A DNA stretch of 5,196 bases from an uncultured Leucobacter sp. GTDB taxonomy: Bacteria > Actinomycetota > Actinomycetes > Actinomycetales > Microbacteriaceae. The stretch covers positions 1 through 5,196 of the forward strand of contig CAMFIY010000224.1 in the NCBI GenBank assembly GCA_945952575.1, in the 5' to 3' direction. Of the stretch, positions 1 through 5,196 are shown one piece after another; the first letter of the stretch is position 1; the number at the start of each line of letters is the position of its first letter. A program made the position numbers and the translations under genes. The notes beneath the pieces are model-generated. The model worked only from the letters and a program-made list of their open reading frames with translations, ran no database searches and had not been told where the DNA came from.

Positions 1-205
1 GGATCAGGTCGGGCAGGAACTCCCGCACGGCGATCAGCGCATCCCGCCCGCGGGTCTCGGTCCGCGCCTCCCAGCCGTCGGCGCGCAGCGCATCGCCGAT
101 CGCGGCCGCGATGGCCGCCTCGTCGTCGACCACCAGCACGCGTGCGGCGGAACCGTCGGCCCGGGTCAGCGGCGGCAGGCCGAGCGGCATCGCAGTGGCA
201 TCCAT
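1..205 (-). CDS. OmpR-family response regulator, N-terminal part (3' end outside window)
   Basis: Only the first 68 codons are present; the gene runs off the left edge. The translation starts MDATAMPLGLPPL and continues LTRADGSAARVLVVDDE, then an amphipathic helix and a second strand ending FLPDLI. Residues 22-29 (RVLVVDDE) are strand beta-1 and the acidic pair D27/D28 of a CheY-like receiver domain. The phosphoacceptor Asp is expected a few residues beyond I68, so it is not visible. The roughly 20-residue leader before beta-1, with its LTR-DGS motif, is typical of an actinobacterial group of OmpR/PhoB-type regulators. A C-terminal winged-helix DNA-binding domain is therefore expected but not seen. 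The start at 205 is backed by an AGGA box at 213-216 with 7-nt spacing; an in-frame ATG at 190 is a weaker alternative. The gene is co-directional with the importer operon but separated from it by 94 bp, so it probably has its own transcription and is usually followed by a histidine kinase gene. The target is unknown. Confidence 0.88.
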   Translation of the reverse strand, partial: MDATAMPLGLPPLTRADGSAARVLVVDDEAAIAAAIGDALRADGWEARTETRGRDALIAVREFLPDLI

Positions 206-260
206 GCGTCTATCCTCGCGGACAACCCCGGAGACCGCGCTCGGAGCATCCTGTGCGCCG

Positions 261-285
261 GATAAAGATGCGGGCTCGCGCCGCA
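261..285 (-). terminator. Possible weak intrinsic terminator after the importer operon
   Basis: Reading the minus strand about 15 nt past the ATPase stop codon, TGCGGC can pair with GCCCGCA (one bulged C) around a GCGA tetraloop, at 269-285. It is followed by TCTTTATC, a short and imperfect T-rich run. Position and shape fit a terminator for the importer transcript, but the stem is short and the T-tract interrupted, so read-through into the response regulator gene cannot be excluded. Confidence 0.3.
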
Positions 286-299
286 CCGCGAACGAACCC

Positions 300-2054
300 C
301 TACGCGACCGGAAGGTCGAGCGTGTCGGCCAGCAGACCCTGGGTGTAGAGATCCTGCGGGTCGTCCAGCACTCGATCCACGCGCCCGTGCTCCACGATGG
401 AGCCGCGGTTCAGCACCGCGACGGAGTCCGCGATCGAGCGCACCACGGCGAGGTTGTGGGTCACGAAGATCATGCCCAGCCCGTCCGTGAGGAGGCCGCG
501 CAGCAGCTCGACCACCGACGCCTGCACCGACACGTCGAGCGCCGAGGTCACCTCGTCGCAGATCAGCACGCTCGGATTCGCGAGCAGCGCCCGCGCGATC
601 GCGACGCGCTGCCGCTGGCCGCCGGAGAGCTCGGACGGGTACATCTCGGCCATGCGTGCCGGGATCTCGACCCGCTCGAGCCCCTCGGCCACGCGCGCCC
701 GGGCCGCGGCCCCCCGCAGCCCTTCGAAATGCCCGAGCGGCGCGGCGAGGCTGGTGCCGATGTCCAGGCGCGGGTTCAGCGAGCCGTACGGGTTCTGGAA
801 GATGTACTGCATCCGGCGCCGCGCATCGTTGTCGCGGTGCGCCGCCGACTGCGCGAGCGGCTTCCCGTCGAGAAGCAGCTCGCCCTCCCACTCGGTGTGC
901 AAGCCGATGAGGCACCGGGACAGCGTGCTCTTGCCGGATCCGGATTCGCCCACGATCGCGAGGCACTCCCCGGAGCGCACGTCGATGTCGATGCCGCGCA
1001 GCACCTCGACGCCGCTGTACGAGGCGTAGAGGTCGCGCACGCGCAGCGCCGAGTCCGGCACGTCCGCGAAGTCGCCCACCGGCGCGACCGAGACGACCGA
1101 AGGCGGGCGCTGCCCGATCTCGACGTGGCGGATGCAGCGCACCTGCCCGTCGCCGACCGGCTCGAGCGGCGGCACGGCGGCACGGCACGCATCGGTCGCG
1201 AACGGGCAGCGCGCCGCGAACACGCAGCCGGACGGCTTGTCGCTGATGCTCGGGGCCCGACCGGGGATCGGGACGAGCATGTGACGATCCTGGGTGGAGG
1301 GCAGCGCCTGCAGCAGTGCCCGCGTGTAGGGGTGCGCCGGCGCCTGCAGCACCGACTCGGTCGAGCCGGTCTCGACGACCTGACCGCCGTACATGACGGT
1401 CACGCTGTCGGCCACCTCACCCACGACCGCGAGATCGTGGGTGACGTAGATCGCCGCGATCCGATAGTCGTTGCAGAGCTTCTTGACCAGCTCGAGCACC
1501 TTCATCTGCGTGGAGACATCGAGGCCGGTGGTCGGCTCGTCGAGCACGATCAGCCGCGGCTGCGCGACGACGGCCATCGCGATCGCGATGCGCTGCTGCT
1601 GCCCGCCGGAGAGCTCCTTCGCGCGACGCTTCAGGAACGCGTCGTCCGAGGGCAGCCCGACGGTCTCGAGGATCTCCCGGATCCGCGCCATCGATTCGGC
1701 CGGCGGCCCGTCGATCGCCTCGATCAGCTGCGTGCGCAGCCGCATGGAGGGGTTCAGCGCCGTCGCGGGATCCTGGGCGACATAGCTGACGAGTCCGCGT
1801 CGCGCCTTGCGCAGGCCGGCCGCGTCGAGCTTCAGCAGGTCGGTGCCCTCGATGTCGACGGAGCCGGAGCGGATCTCGCCGCCCGCCCGGGCGTAGCCGA
1901 GGAGGGCGAGGGCGAGGGTGCTCTTGCCGGATCCCGACTCGCCCACGATGCCCATGACCTCGCTCGAGCCCAGCTCGAGCGAGACGCCCTCGATGATGGT
2001 GGTGTCGCTGCCCGTCAGGCCGACCGTCAGATCGGTCACAGTGATTGCGGCCAT
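300..2054 (-). CDS. Fused DppD-DppF-type peptide/nickel ABC importer ATPase (two nucleotide-binding domains)
   Basis: This 584-residue cytoplasmic protein supplies both ATPase domains that power the two adjacent permeases. NBD1 (about 1-260) has Walker A GESGSGKST 38-46, Q-loop Q94, signature LSGGQ 148-152, Walker B LIVLDE with E173, and H206. NBD2 (about 335-580) has Walker A 369-377, Q420, LSGGQ 476-480, Walker B VLICDE with E501, and H533. Both ATP sites therefore look catalytically competent. Between them lies the oligopeptide-transporter C-terminal extension (about 240-310), including HPYTRALL and four cysteines C277-x5-C283-x6-C290-x16-C307. Those cysteines match the motif that binds a 4Fe-4S cluster in DppD/OppD proteins. 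NBD2 has no such extension and ends soon after LYTQGLLAD. The length fits fused actinobacterial OppD/GsiA-like proteins. The start lies 3 nt after the upstream permease stop, with an AAGGG-type ribosome binding site inside that gene, suggesting translational coupling. Substrate (di/oligopeptide, glutathione-like or nickel chelate) is not determined. Confidence 0.95.
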   Translation of the reverse strand: MAAITVTDLTVGLTGSDTTIIEGVSLELGSSEVMGIVGESGSGKSTLALALLGYARAGGEIRSGSVDIEGTDLLKLDAAGLRKARRGLVSYVAQDPATALNPSMRLRTQLIEAIDGPPAESMARIREILETVGLPSDDAFLKRRAKELSGGQQQRIAIAMAVVAQPRLIVLDEPTTGLDVSTQMKVLELVKKLCNDYRIAAIYVTHDLAVVGEVADSVTVMYGGQVVETGSTESVLQAPAHPYTRALLQALPSTQDRHMLVPIPGRAPSISDKPSGCVFAARCPFATDACRAAVPPLEPVGDGQVRCIRHVEIGQRPPSVVSVAPVGDFADVPDSALRVRDLYASYSGVEVLRGIDIDVRSGECLAIVGESGSGKSTLSRCLIGLHTEWEGELLLDGKPLAQSAAHRDNDARRRMQYIFQNPYGSLNPRLDIGTSLAAPLGHFEGLRGAAARARVAEGLERVEIPARMAEMYPSELSGGQRQRVAIARALLANPSVLICDEVTSALDVSVQASVVELLRGLLTDGLGMIFVTHNLAVVRSIADSVAVLNRGSIVEHGRVDRVLDDPQDLYTQGLLADTLDLPVA

Positions 2055-2057
2055 GGT

Positions 2058-2987
2058 CTACTTCCCTTCGGTCCGGGCGATGACGCGTGCGCCGCCCTCG
2101 GCGATGAGGTTGCCGCCGACCGTGAACAGCACGATCATCACGATCGGTGCGAGCACGGCCAGGGGCTGCGTGGTCAGTCCGGTGCGGTTCTCGCTCACCA
2201 TGAGACCCCAGTCGGGGGTGGGCGGCTGGATGCCGTAGCCGATGAAGCTGATCGAGGCGAGGATGCCGACCGCCCACATCAGGCGCACGCCGAGCTCGAC
2301 GAGCAGCGGCGAGGTGATGTTGGGCAGGATCTCGCGGACGAGCATCTTCCGCCCGGGGATGCCGACCGAGCGGGCCCACAGCACGAACTCGCGCTCGCAG
2401 ATCGGCGTCGCGGCGCCCCGGATGACGCGAGCGACGCCCGGAATCAGGGAGAGCACGACGAGCAGGACGAGCAGGGTCGGGGTCGGCCCGAACACGGAGA
2501 CGAACATGAGCGCGAGCAGCATGCCGGGGAAGGCCAGCAGCACGTCCATGAGCCGCATCAGGATGATCTCGGTCCAGCCGCGGTAGTAGGCCGCGAGCAT
2601 CCCGACCGCGGCGCCGATGATTACACTCAGCACGGCGCTCAGGGGCGCCATCCAGGCGAGGTACACGCCGCCCGCGAGCACGCGGGAGAACACGTCGCGG
2701 CCGATCTGGTCCGAGCCGAGCAGCAGCCCGTCCCCGGGCGGGGCGTAGGGCGTGGCGATGGGCTCGGTCACGGAGTGCGGGGCGAGGAATCCGCCGAACA
2801 CGGCGAGCAGGGCCGTGAAGATCACGATCCCGATGCCCCAGCGCACCTGGCCCGAGGCGAGGAAGCGGGTGAGCACGCGTGAGCGGCGGCGCTGCTCCGG
2901 CTCAGCTGCGACCGCCTCGGCCGCGAGCTCGGCGGTGGAGAGCACCGGGGGCATCCCGGCGGGTACGGCCTCGTTCTGCTCGGTCAT
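2058..2987 (-). CDS. DppC/OppC-type ABC importer permease
   Basis: This 309-residue inner-membrane permease pairs with the DppB-like protein to form the translocation path of a peptide/nickel-class (PepT) importer. Residues 1-48 are a cytoplasmic tail with an Arg cluster (33-37). Transmembrane segment 1 is about 49-69, followed by the OppC_N-type motif LLGSDQIGRDVFSRVLAGG (89-107, family LG-D--GRD--SR). Further hydrophobic segments lie at about 108-134, 145-165, 170-190, 225-252 and 276-297, giving six in total. The EAA coupling loop that docks on the ATPase is about 200-231 (FVLWARSVGIPGRKM then ILPNI). FIGYGIQPPTPDWG (248-261) matches the family FLGLG--PP-P-WG signature. The start at 2987 is chosen over a longer open frame reaching 4103 because a strong GGAGGG site (2995-3000) sits 7 nt upstream, the protein then has normal family length, and the longer frame overlaps the permease encoded upstream. 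It lies 2 nt after that gene's stop and 3 nt before the ATPase start. Confidence 0.95.
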   Translation of the reverse strand: MTEQNEAVPAGMPPVLSTAELAAEAVAAEPEQRRRSRVLTRFLASGQVRWGIGIVIFTALLAVFGGFLAPHSVTEPIATPYAPPGDGLLLGSDQIGRDVFSRVLAGGVYLAWMAPLSAVLSVIIGAAVGMLAAYYRGWTEIILMRLMDVLLAFPGMLLALMFVSVFGPTPTLLVLLVVLSLIPGVARVIRGAATPICEREFVLWARSVGIPGRKMLVREILPNITSPLLVELGVRLMWAVGILASISFIGYGIQPPTPDWGLMVSENRTGLTTQPLAVLAPIVMIVLFTVGGNLIAEGGARVIARTEGK

Positions 2988-2989
2988 GG

Positions 2990-4000
2990 TCAGTCCCTCC
3001 GGCCCTTGGATCCTGCATCGGACAGGAGATCGGCGATGAAGTTGAAGACGAAGTAGCCCGAGGCGATGATCAGCACGACGGCCTGGATGAGCTGCAGGTC
3101 GCGGTTGTTCACGGCGTCGACCATCGAGAGGCCGATGCCCGGGTAGGAGAAGAGGTATTCCACGACCACCGTGCCGCCGATGAGGAACGCGGCGACGAGC
3201 GACGCGGCCGGGATGATCGGGGCGAGCGCGTTGGGGAGGGCGTGCCGATAGAGGATCCGGCGCGTGGTGAGGCCTTTGAGCTGCGCGGTCTGGATGTACT
3301 CGCTGTTCATCACGTCGATGAAGGAGATGCGCACCAGACGTGCGAGGTAGGCGATGCCGCCGATCACGAGCGTGGTCACGGGCAGCACCATCTCGGCGGG
3401 GTGCCACCAGGGCATGTGATCCGGCGGGATCATCGCCACCGGGGGCAGGATGCGGAACACGGTCGTGCCGAAGAGGGTGATGAGCACGGTGCCGGTGACG
3501 AACTCGGGCACCGCGTTGACCACCATCGAGCTGCCCATGAAGATCTTGTCGAAGATGCGATCCTTCTTCTGCGCCGCGATGACGCCGATCACGAGCGAGA
3601 GCGGCAGCATGATGATGAGCGCCATGATGCCGAGCGAGAGCGAGTTGCGCAGGCGGATCGAGAGGATCTCGCCCACGGGCACCTGGGTGATGAGCGACTT
3701 GCCCCAGTCCCCGCGGAAGATGCCGGCGAGCCAGTTCAGGTACTGCACCACCACGGGCTGATCCAGGCCGAGGTTCTTGCGGACCTGCTCGATCTTCTCC
3801 GGCGTCGCGTTCGTGCCGAGGATGACCTGCGCCACGTCGCCGGGCATCGCCTGGGTGACGAAGAAGATCACGATCGAGACGAAGAGGAGGGTGAGGACCG
3901 CCTGGACGGCTTTGCCGATCCAGAAGCGCCACGCGGCGCGGCGTCGGCGCTTGGCCGCTTCGCCGCTGCGATCCCGCGTCAGCGTGATCATCTCGGTCAT
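2990..4000 (-). CDS. DppB/OppB-type ABC importer permease
   Basis: This 336-residue membrane permease is the first gene of the importer operon. A positively charged N-terminus (KRRRRA, 17-22) precedes transmembrane segment 1 (about 30-50). An extracellular loop carries PGD (53-55) and the family block LGLDQPVVVQYLNWL (77-91) with FRGDWGKSL (95-103). Further membrane segments are about 119-143, 157-181, 203-224, 259-281 and 303-326. The EAA loop, which contacts the ATPase, is EYIQTAQLKGLTTRRILYRH (234-253) with ALPN following. VVEYLFSYPGIGLSMVDAV (278-296) matches the conserved VE-IFS-PGIG-L block of DppB/OppB/NikB. The start at 4000 has an AAGGA box at 4007-4011 with 6-nt spacing. An in-frame ATG 20 codons upstream (4058-4060) has no ribosome binding site and sits in a hairpin loop, so it was not used. 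No substrate-binding protein gene precedes it, which is unusual for this operon type. Confidence 0.95.
   Translation of the reverse strand: MTEMITLTRDRSGEAAKRRRRAAWRFWIGKAVQAVLTLLFVSIVIFFVTQAMPGDVAQVILGTNATPEKIEQVRKNLGLDQPVVVQYLNWLAGIFRGDWGKSLITQVPVGEILSIRLRNSLSLGIMALIIMLPLSLVIGVIAAQKKDRIFDKIFMGSSMVVNAVPEFVTGTVLITLFGTTVFRILPPVAMIPPDHMPWWHPAEMVLPVTTLVIGGIAYLARLVRISFIDVMNSEYIQTAQLKGLTTRRILYRHALPNALAPIIPAASLVAAFLIGGTVVVEYLFSYPGIGLSMVDAVNNRDLQLIQAVVLIIASGYFVFNFIADLLSDAGSKGRRD
2995..3000 (-). promoter_or_regulatory. Ribosome binding site of the DppC-type permease, inside the end of the DppB-type gene
   Basis: The minus strand reads GGAGGG, 7 nt before the ATG at 2987. It decides the start of a gene whose open frame extends far upstream, and its position inside the preceding coding region implies coupled translation. 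Confidence 0.85.
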
Positions 4001-4006
4001 GGTGAT

Positions 4007-4015
4007 TCCTTCCCC
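4007..4015 (-). promoter_or_regulatory. Ribosome binding site of the DppB-type permease
   Basis: The minus strand reads GGGGAAGGA, with AAGGA placed 6 nt before the ATG at 4000. It selects this start over the in-frame ATG at 4060, which lacks any purine-rich site. Confidence 0.8.
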
Positions 4016-4050
4016 TACTGCGGCCGCCGCGATGAGGTGGGGATGACCCG

Positions 4051-4066
4051 CCTGCGCCATCGCAGG
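4051..4066 (-). other. Perfect GC-rich hairpin in the importer operon leader
   Basis: CCTGCG and CGCAGG form a perfect 6-bp inverted repeat around a 4-nt loop (ATGG on the importer strand). It lies 51-66 nt before the permease start codon, in what would be the 5' untranslated leader. No T-run follows, so it is not a standard terminator. It could be an mRNA structure or a protein-binding inverted repeat; function unknown. Confidence 0.45.
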
Positions 4067-4069
4067 GTG

Positions 4070-4083
4070 CTCGATCGAACGAG
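4070..4083. promoter_or_regulatory. 14-bp near-palindrome, possible operator
   Basis: The plus strand reads CTCGATCGAACGAG, which matches its own reverse complement at 12 of 14 positions (mismatched pair at positions 5 and 10). It sits between the leader hairpin and the AraC-type repeat array. Such symmetry is typical of dimeric regulator sites, but it is a single copy with no recognised owner. Confidence 0.3.
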
Positions 4084-4135
4084 ACTTCCGATGCTTCGTC
4101 CATGTTGGATCCTCTGCCTCCGCGCGCGCAACGGG

Positions 4136-4164
4136 CCGGATCCGATCCCTGCTCGGCTGGTCAA
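4136..4164 (-). promoter_or_regulatory. Candidate promoter of the importer operon (good -35, poor -10)
   Basis: The minus strand carries TTGACC (4159-4164), five of six matches to the TTGACA -35 consensus. Seventeen nucleotides downstream is ATCCGG (4136-4141), a poor -10. A decent -35 with a weak -10 overlapped by an activator site is compatible with activator-dependent transcription. An alternative is TTGCGC with CAACAT further downstream at 18-nt spacing. Low confidence; no plus-strand promoter for the AraC gene was convincing. Confidence 0.22.
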
Positions 4165-4212
4165 TCAGCGTGCTCAGGACGACAAACCGTCTGCTCGGGC
4201 GCGCACAAGACT
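4150..4212. repeat. Three 21-bp direct repeats with TGCTC core, candidate AraC-family operator array
   Basis: Three consecutive 21-bp units start at 4150, 4171 and 4192. All begin TGCTC, all have G at unit position 7 and CA at positions 13-14; purine follows the core in each (G, A, G). The 21-bp period equals two helical turns, placing each core on the same DNA face. This is the half-site spacing known for AraC and XylS operators. The array lies 66 bp upstream of the AraC-type start and about 150 bp upstream of the permease start, so either or both transcripts may be controlled. The first unit covers the candidate minus-strand -35. No fourth unit is seen at 4129 or 4213. A further TGCTCG occurs at 4068, not in phase. 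Confidence 0.5.
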
Positions 4213-4268
4213 GGAGAGGCGACGGTGATGCGATCGCGCAGTTCACGCCGAGCGATGAAGACGGAGAC

Positions 4269-4273
4269 GGAGG
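4269..4273 (+). promoter_or_regulatory. Ribosome binding site of the AraC-family regulator
   Basis: GGAGG lies 4 nt before the ATG at 4278, with another GGAG at 4263-4266. It supports this start over an in-frame ATG at 4170, whose use would place the operator-like repeats inside the coding region. Confidence 0.75.
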
Positions 4274-4277
4274 ATCC

Positions 4278-5183
4278 ATGGAGACCGCGACCAGCGCACC
4301 AGGTGCGCCCCAGCCGATCTTCCCGGTGCACGACATCACTCCGCGCGCCGGCACCGTGGGCGGATCGATCCTCGCCATCGAGCGGATCGACGACGACCTC
4401 GCCTTCCGCGCACCGCACCGGCACGCCTTCACGCAGCTGGTGCTGATCGAAGCCGGATCCGGGTTCCACAGCATCGATTTCGTCCGGGTGCCGATCCGGC
4501 CCGGCGAGCTGCACCTGCTGGCGCCGGGTCAGGTGCACGAGTGGCAGGCGGATCCCGGGCTGCAGTGCACGGCGCTCATGTTCTCCGAGGACGTCCTCGA
4601 CACGGTCGGCGCGCTGCCCGATCCGCTGCGCGAGATGCTGCTGCTCGGCGCAGCCCCGATCGCCCCGACCTCCGAGGGCGTGCTCCGGCAGCGCCGGCTG
4701 CTCGACGCCATCGGAGACGCGGGATCCCTCGCGAGCGCCAGGCACCTGCTCGCCGCGCTGCTGCACGAGTGCGCCGACGCCCTCCCGGCGCAGGGCGGGC
4801 TCTGCCCGCACTCCTCGCTGACCCGCTCGTTCATGCGCGACGTGCTGCGCGCTCCCGATGCGCGGCTCACGGTCTCGAGCTGCGCGGCCCGACTGGGCGT
4901 CACCAGCGGTTATCTGGCCGAGCAGGTCGTCGCCGATACCGGATCCACGCCGGGCAGGATCCTGCGCACCGCAGTGGCGCGCGAGGCCAAGCGGCTGCTC
5001 AGCGGCAGCGATCTGAGCGCCGCCCAGGTCTCCAGCCGCCTCGGCTTCAACGAGGCCTCGTACTTCTCGCGCTTCTTCCGCAGAGAGGTCGGCTGCACGC
5101 CGACCGAGTACCGGGAGATCGGAGCGCCGGGCACCGGTGCCGCGCACGCCGAGCATCTGGGAAAGGAACGCCATGCAAGCTGA
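4278..5183 (+). CDS. AraC-family transcriptional regulator with N-terminal cupin sensor domain
   Basis: This is a 301-residue DNA-binding regulator. The N-terminal half is an AraC_binding-type cupin: HRH at 47-49, then LVLIEAGSGFHSIDF (54-68) and PGELHLLAPGQVHEW (75-89). H47, H49 and H87 occupy cupin ligand positions, so a metal or small acid effector is conceivable. The C-terminal half holds the two helix-turn-helix motifs. The first spans about 197-241 (LTVSSCAARLGVTSGYLAEQV, ending EAKRLL) and the second about 246-280 (LSAAQVSSRLGFNEASYFSRFF, ending GCTPTEYRE), matching the AraC signature block closely. A hydrophilic tail follows (281-301). The start at 4278 is supported by GGAGG; the extra 36 residues from the ATG at 4170 are Arg/Asp-rich and resemble no domain. 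It is divergent from the importer and overlaps the next gene by 11 nt, so it likely controls one or both. The effector cannot be read from the sequence. Confidence 0.93.
   Translation: METATSAPGAPQPIFPVHDITPRAGTVGGSILAIERIDDDLAFRAPHRHAFTQLVLIEAGSGFHSIDFVRVPIRPGELHLLAPGQVHEWQADPGLQCTALMFSEDVLDTVGALPDPLREMLLLGAAPIAPTSEGVLRQRRLLDAIGDAGSLASARHLLAALLHECADALPAQGGLCPHSSLTRSFMRDVLRAPDARLTVSSCAARLGVTSGYLAEQVVADTGSTPGRILRTAVAREAKRLLSGSDLSAAQVSSRLGFNEASYFSRFFRREVGCTPTEYREIGAPGTGAAHAEHLGKERHAS
5162..5167 (+). promoter_or_regulatory. Ribosome binding site of the truncated downstream gene
   Basis: AAAGGA lies 5 nt before the ATG at 5173, inside the last codons of the AraC-family gene. It is the main evidence that a coupled gene begins here. 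Confidence 0.65.
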
Positions 5184-5196
5184 TCTGCTGCTGGAG
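5173..5196 (+). CDS. Start of a downstream gene, eight codons only (function unknown)
   Basis: The translation is MQADLLLE before the window ends. The start overlaps the AraC-family stop by 11 nt in a different frame and has a good AAAGGA site, a usual arrangement for translational coupling. A beginning of the form 'ADLLLE' is often seen in amidohydrolase-superfamily enzymes, where it forms the first strand, but eight residues cannot establish this. If correct, the gene would encode a hydrolase co-expressed with the regulator and perhaps acting on the imported compound. Confidence 0.6.

Noticed and set aside
925..1949. 32-bp near-identical repeat (925-956 and 1918-1949, 30 of 32 matching)
   Set aside because: Both copies encode the Walker A loop IVGESGSGKST in the two ATPase domains. 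Protein constraint plus shared codon preference explains it; gene conversion is possible but not needed.
111..2882. A 923-codon plus-strand open frame antisense to the ATPase and the DppC-type permease
   Set aside because: It mirrors genes with complete family motifs on the opposite strand, spans two of them and their junction, and encodes a His/Arg/Asp/Gln-rich sequence with no recognisable domain. Long antisense frames like this are a by-product of high GC and third-position bias.
2058..4103. Extended 681-residue form of the DppC-type permease
   Set aside because: The extra 372 residues are Arg/His/Asp-rich low-complexity sequence overlapping the DppB-type gene out of frame. A strong ribosome binding site and normal family length support the start at 2987.
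4159..4168. GCTG-N6-CAGC inverted repeat around 4157-4170 as a separate operator
   Set aside because: The arms are only 4 bp and it lies wholly within the first 21-bp direct repeat, which explains the region better.
2879..4228. 449-codon plus-strand open frame antisense to the DppB-type permease
   Set aside because: The minus strand encodes a full permease with all family motifs; the antisense product is charged low-complexity sequence with no domain and runs through the intergenic regulatory region.
4230..4237. GCGATCGC 8-bp palindrome in the AraC leader
   Set aside because: A short GC-rich palindrome common in such genomes; single copy, no flanking symmetry or recognised regulator.
4170..4277. 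Upstream ATG adding 36 residues to the AraC-family regulator
   Set aside because: No ribosome binding site precedes it, the added residues look non-coding, and it would place two of the repeat units inside the gene. GGAGG precedes the ATG at 4278.
4161..5174. 337-codon minus-strand open frame antisense to the AraC-family gene
   Set aside because: The plus strand has a cupin domain and two helix-turn-helix motifs in order; the antisense frame shows no family resemblance.
1..5196. Search for tRNA, rRNA, CRISPR arrays, transposases, attachment sites or phage genes
   Set aside because: None seen: no regularly spaced CRISPR-type repeats, no transposase or integrase motifs, and almost all sequence is accounted for by the transporter and regulator genes.

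Overview
The window is very GC-rich, with strong third-position G/C bias, long spurious antisense reading frames and clear AGGA/GGAGG ribosome binding sites. Together with an OmpR-type response regulator bearing an 'LTR-DGS' leader before its receiver domain and a fused two-ATPase peptide importer subunit, this points to a high-GC Gram-positive actinobacterium, plausibly a member of the Microbacteriaceae. The family assignment is inference; no rRNA or other taxonomic marker is present.

Layout. On the minus strand, read from right to left, a three-gene peptide/nickel-type ABC importer operon runs from about 4000 to 300: a DppB-like permease (2990-4000), a DppC-like permease (2058-2987) and a single fused DppD-DppF-like ATPase (300-2054). 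The genes are separated by only 2 and 3 nt, and each downstream ribosome binding site lies inside the end of the preceding gene. After a 94-bp gap with a possible weak terminator, the 5' part of a response regulator gene (1-205, minus) runs off the left edge. On the plus strand, divergent from the importer, lies a complete AraC-family regulator (4278-5183). Its end overlaps by 11 nt the start of a further gene, of which only eight codons are visible (5173 onward).

Regulatory centre. The 277-bp divergent intergenic region (4001-4277) carries the most interesting non-coding signal. The core TGCTC occurs three times in the same orientation at exactly 21-bp steps (4150, 4171, 4192), with further matching positions inside each unit. 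Two-helical-turn direct repeats are the expected geometry for AraC/XylS-type operators. The array covers a TTGACC -35-like hexamer on the importer strand. The importer leader also holds a perfect 6-bp stem hairpin and an adjacent 14-bp near-palindrome.

How the parts may work together (inference). The AraC protein has an N-terminal cupin sensor domain. It probably responds to a small effector and controls the divergent importer and/or its own transcript with the coupled downstream gene. No extracytoplasmic substrate-binding protein is encoded in the window, although such importers normally need one; it may lie just outside. The substrate cannot be fixed from the sequence. I do not see a clearly undescribed system here: it is a recognisable transporter-regulator locus whose novelty lies in the operator array and in what the truncated downstream gene does.
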